A stretch of DNA of 64,000 nt from Candidatus Nanohaloarchaea archaeon (GTDB taxonomy: Archaea > Nanohalarchaeota > Nanosalinia > Nanosalinales > Nanosalinaceae), in assembly GCA_013343275.1 (NCBI GenBank), contig CP046106.1:806001-870000 (forward strand), given 5' to 3'. The notes beneath the pieces were generated by a model. It saw nothing but the letters and a program-made list of their open reading frames with translations. It did not search any database and had not been told where the DNA came from. Below are positions 63,755 through 64,000 of this stretch, one piece after another; positions within the stretch are counted from its first letter, which is position 1; every line of letters begins with the position of its first letter. A program made the translations under genes and the position numbers.

Positions 63755-64000
63755 ATGACTGTTTCTAGTATTTCTGCAGGCCTTATTGTTCGATCTAAAA
63801 AACTGCTTGTTTTCTATAATGAGGAAGAAGATGCATGGGATGTTCCTACCGTGAAGCCGGAGAAGGGAGAGCTTTCTGCGGACGCTGCTAAGAGAGTATC
63901 CGAAAGCTTCTCTGGGGTTAATTGCAGTATCAAGAAGTACCGTAAAAAGCTGAAGACGCAGGTTTCTGGTGAAAACTGGAATCCTTACGTCCTTGAAGTA
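63755..64000 (+). CDS. Nudix-like protein, 3' truncated by window edge
   Basis: 82 residues visible. SISAGLIVRSKKLLVFYNEEEDAWDVPTVKPEKGELSADAAKRVSESFSGV follows the Nudix order, but the catalytic box is degenerate: the REUxEE core appears as KRVSESFSG, lacking one of the usual Glu residues. It may be a non-catalytic or diverged binding domain. GTTATAAATG is about 25 bp before the ATG, so leaderless. The C-terminus lies beyond the window. Confidence 0.65.
   Translation, partial: MTVSSISAGLIVRSKKLLVFYNEEEDAWDVPTVKPEKGELSADAAKRVSESFSGVNCSIKKYRKKLKTQVSGENWNPYVLEV

Noticed and set aside
1-64000. CRISPR arrays, insertion sequences or rRNA genes
   Set aside because: No regularly spaced direct repeats, no transposase-like protein and no conserved rRNA segments were found on either strand by eye.

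Overview
The window looks like a chromosomal segment of an archaeon, most likely a salt-adapted DPANN lineage such as Nanohaloarchaeota. The evidence is an archaeal spc-type ribosomal operon in archaeal gene order, archaeal or eukaryote-like information genes (aPelota, Cbf5, FEN1, aEF1-beta, aIF1A, Rio1, Nmd3, aDim2/KH, topoisomerase VI, Trm5, DphB, Alba), very acidic proteins on a moderate-GC genome, GGTGA-type ribosome-binding sites inside operons, and many promoter-proximal genes whose start codon lies 20-30 bp downstream of a TATA-like element (leaderless mRNAs). The lineage assignment is inference. The archaeal assignment is firm.

Region by region: 1-7.2 kb is the ribosomal operon uL24-eS4-uL5-uS14-uS8-uL6-eL32-eL19-uL18-uS5-uL30-uL15-secY, followed by a YidC-like DUF106 protein, cbf5 and tRNA-Ser(GGA) up to 9.15 kb. 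From 9.2 to 12.1 kb are a small membrane protein, a Nudix hydrolase, an HtrA-type protease and aPelota. From 12.2 to 30.1 kb lies a block of exported and surface proteins: two large membrane-anchored proteins, a three-gene lipoprotein operon, a five-repeat Ig-like surface protein, a 1108-residue multidomain secreted protein, two Tat-signal proteins and two low-complexity proteins sharing a helical domain. DUF63, trm5 and dphB sit among them.

From 30.4 to 49.8 kb is the most striking part, which I read as a dedicated type IV filament machine. It holds a secretion ATPase with an unusually long N-terminal region, a FlaJ/TadC-like platform protein with two T2SF-type domains, about a dozen small pilin-like or single-helix membrane proteins (eight with a K/R-G prepilin-like motif), coiled-coil proteins, and a five-member family of membrane proteins. 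Members of that family share a Pro-aromatic plus Ala-rich transmembrane core, and in two members it is fused to large C-terminal regions, one of which includes a collagen-like Gly-X-Y tract. No archaellum-specific FlaF/G/H homologue and no prepilin peptidase is seen in the window. In a host-dependent DPANN cell this could be a host-attachment or contact apparatus; that role is inference.

From 49.8 to 64 kb are housekeeping genes (bacterial-type phosphoglycerate mutase, two coiled-coil proteins, FEN1, aEF1-beta, tRNA-Arg, MsrB, DUF192, Nmd3, a lipoprotein, aIF1A-Rio1-KH, Top6B-Top6A), a glycine-zipper protein, an intron-containing tRNA-Asn and a truncated Nudix-like gene at the right edge.

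Sequence-level oddities: (i) a roughly 50-bp dual-hairpin element with varying but self-complementary stems occurs before uS14, before uL30 and after tRNA-Arg, and a related half-element lies between top6B and top6A. In the three operon sites it coincides with a 16-19 codon mini-gene overlapping the next gene's start. (ii) The palindrome AGGCCT is strongly over-represented. (iii) Several surface or low-complexity genes share an upstream TTTTACTAT...GGTAAYAA block. (iv) Several divergent leaderless gene pairs appear to share one TATA-like element.
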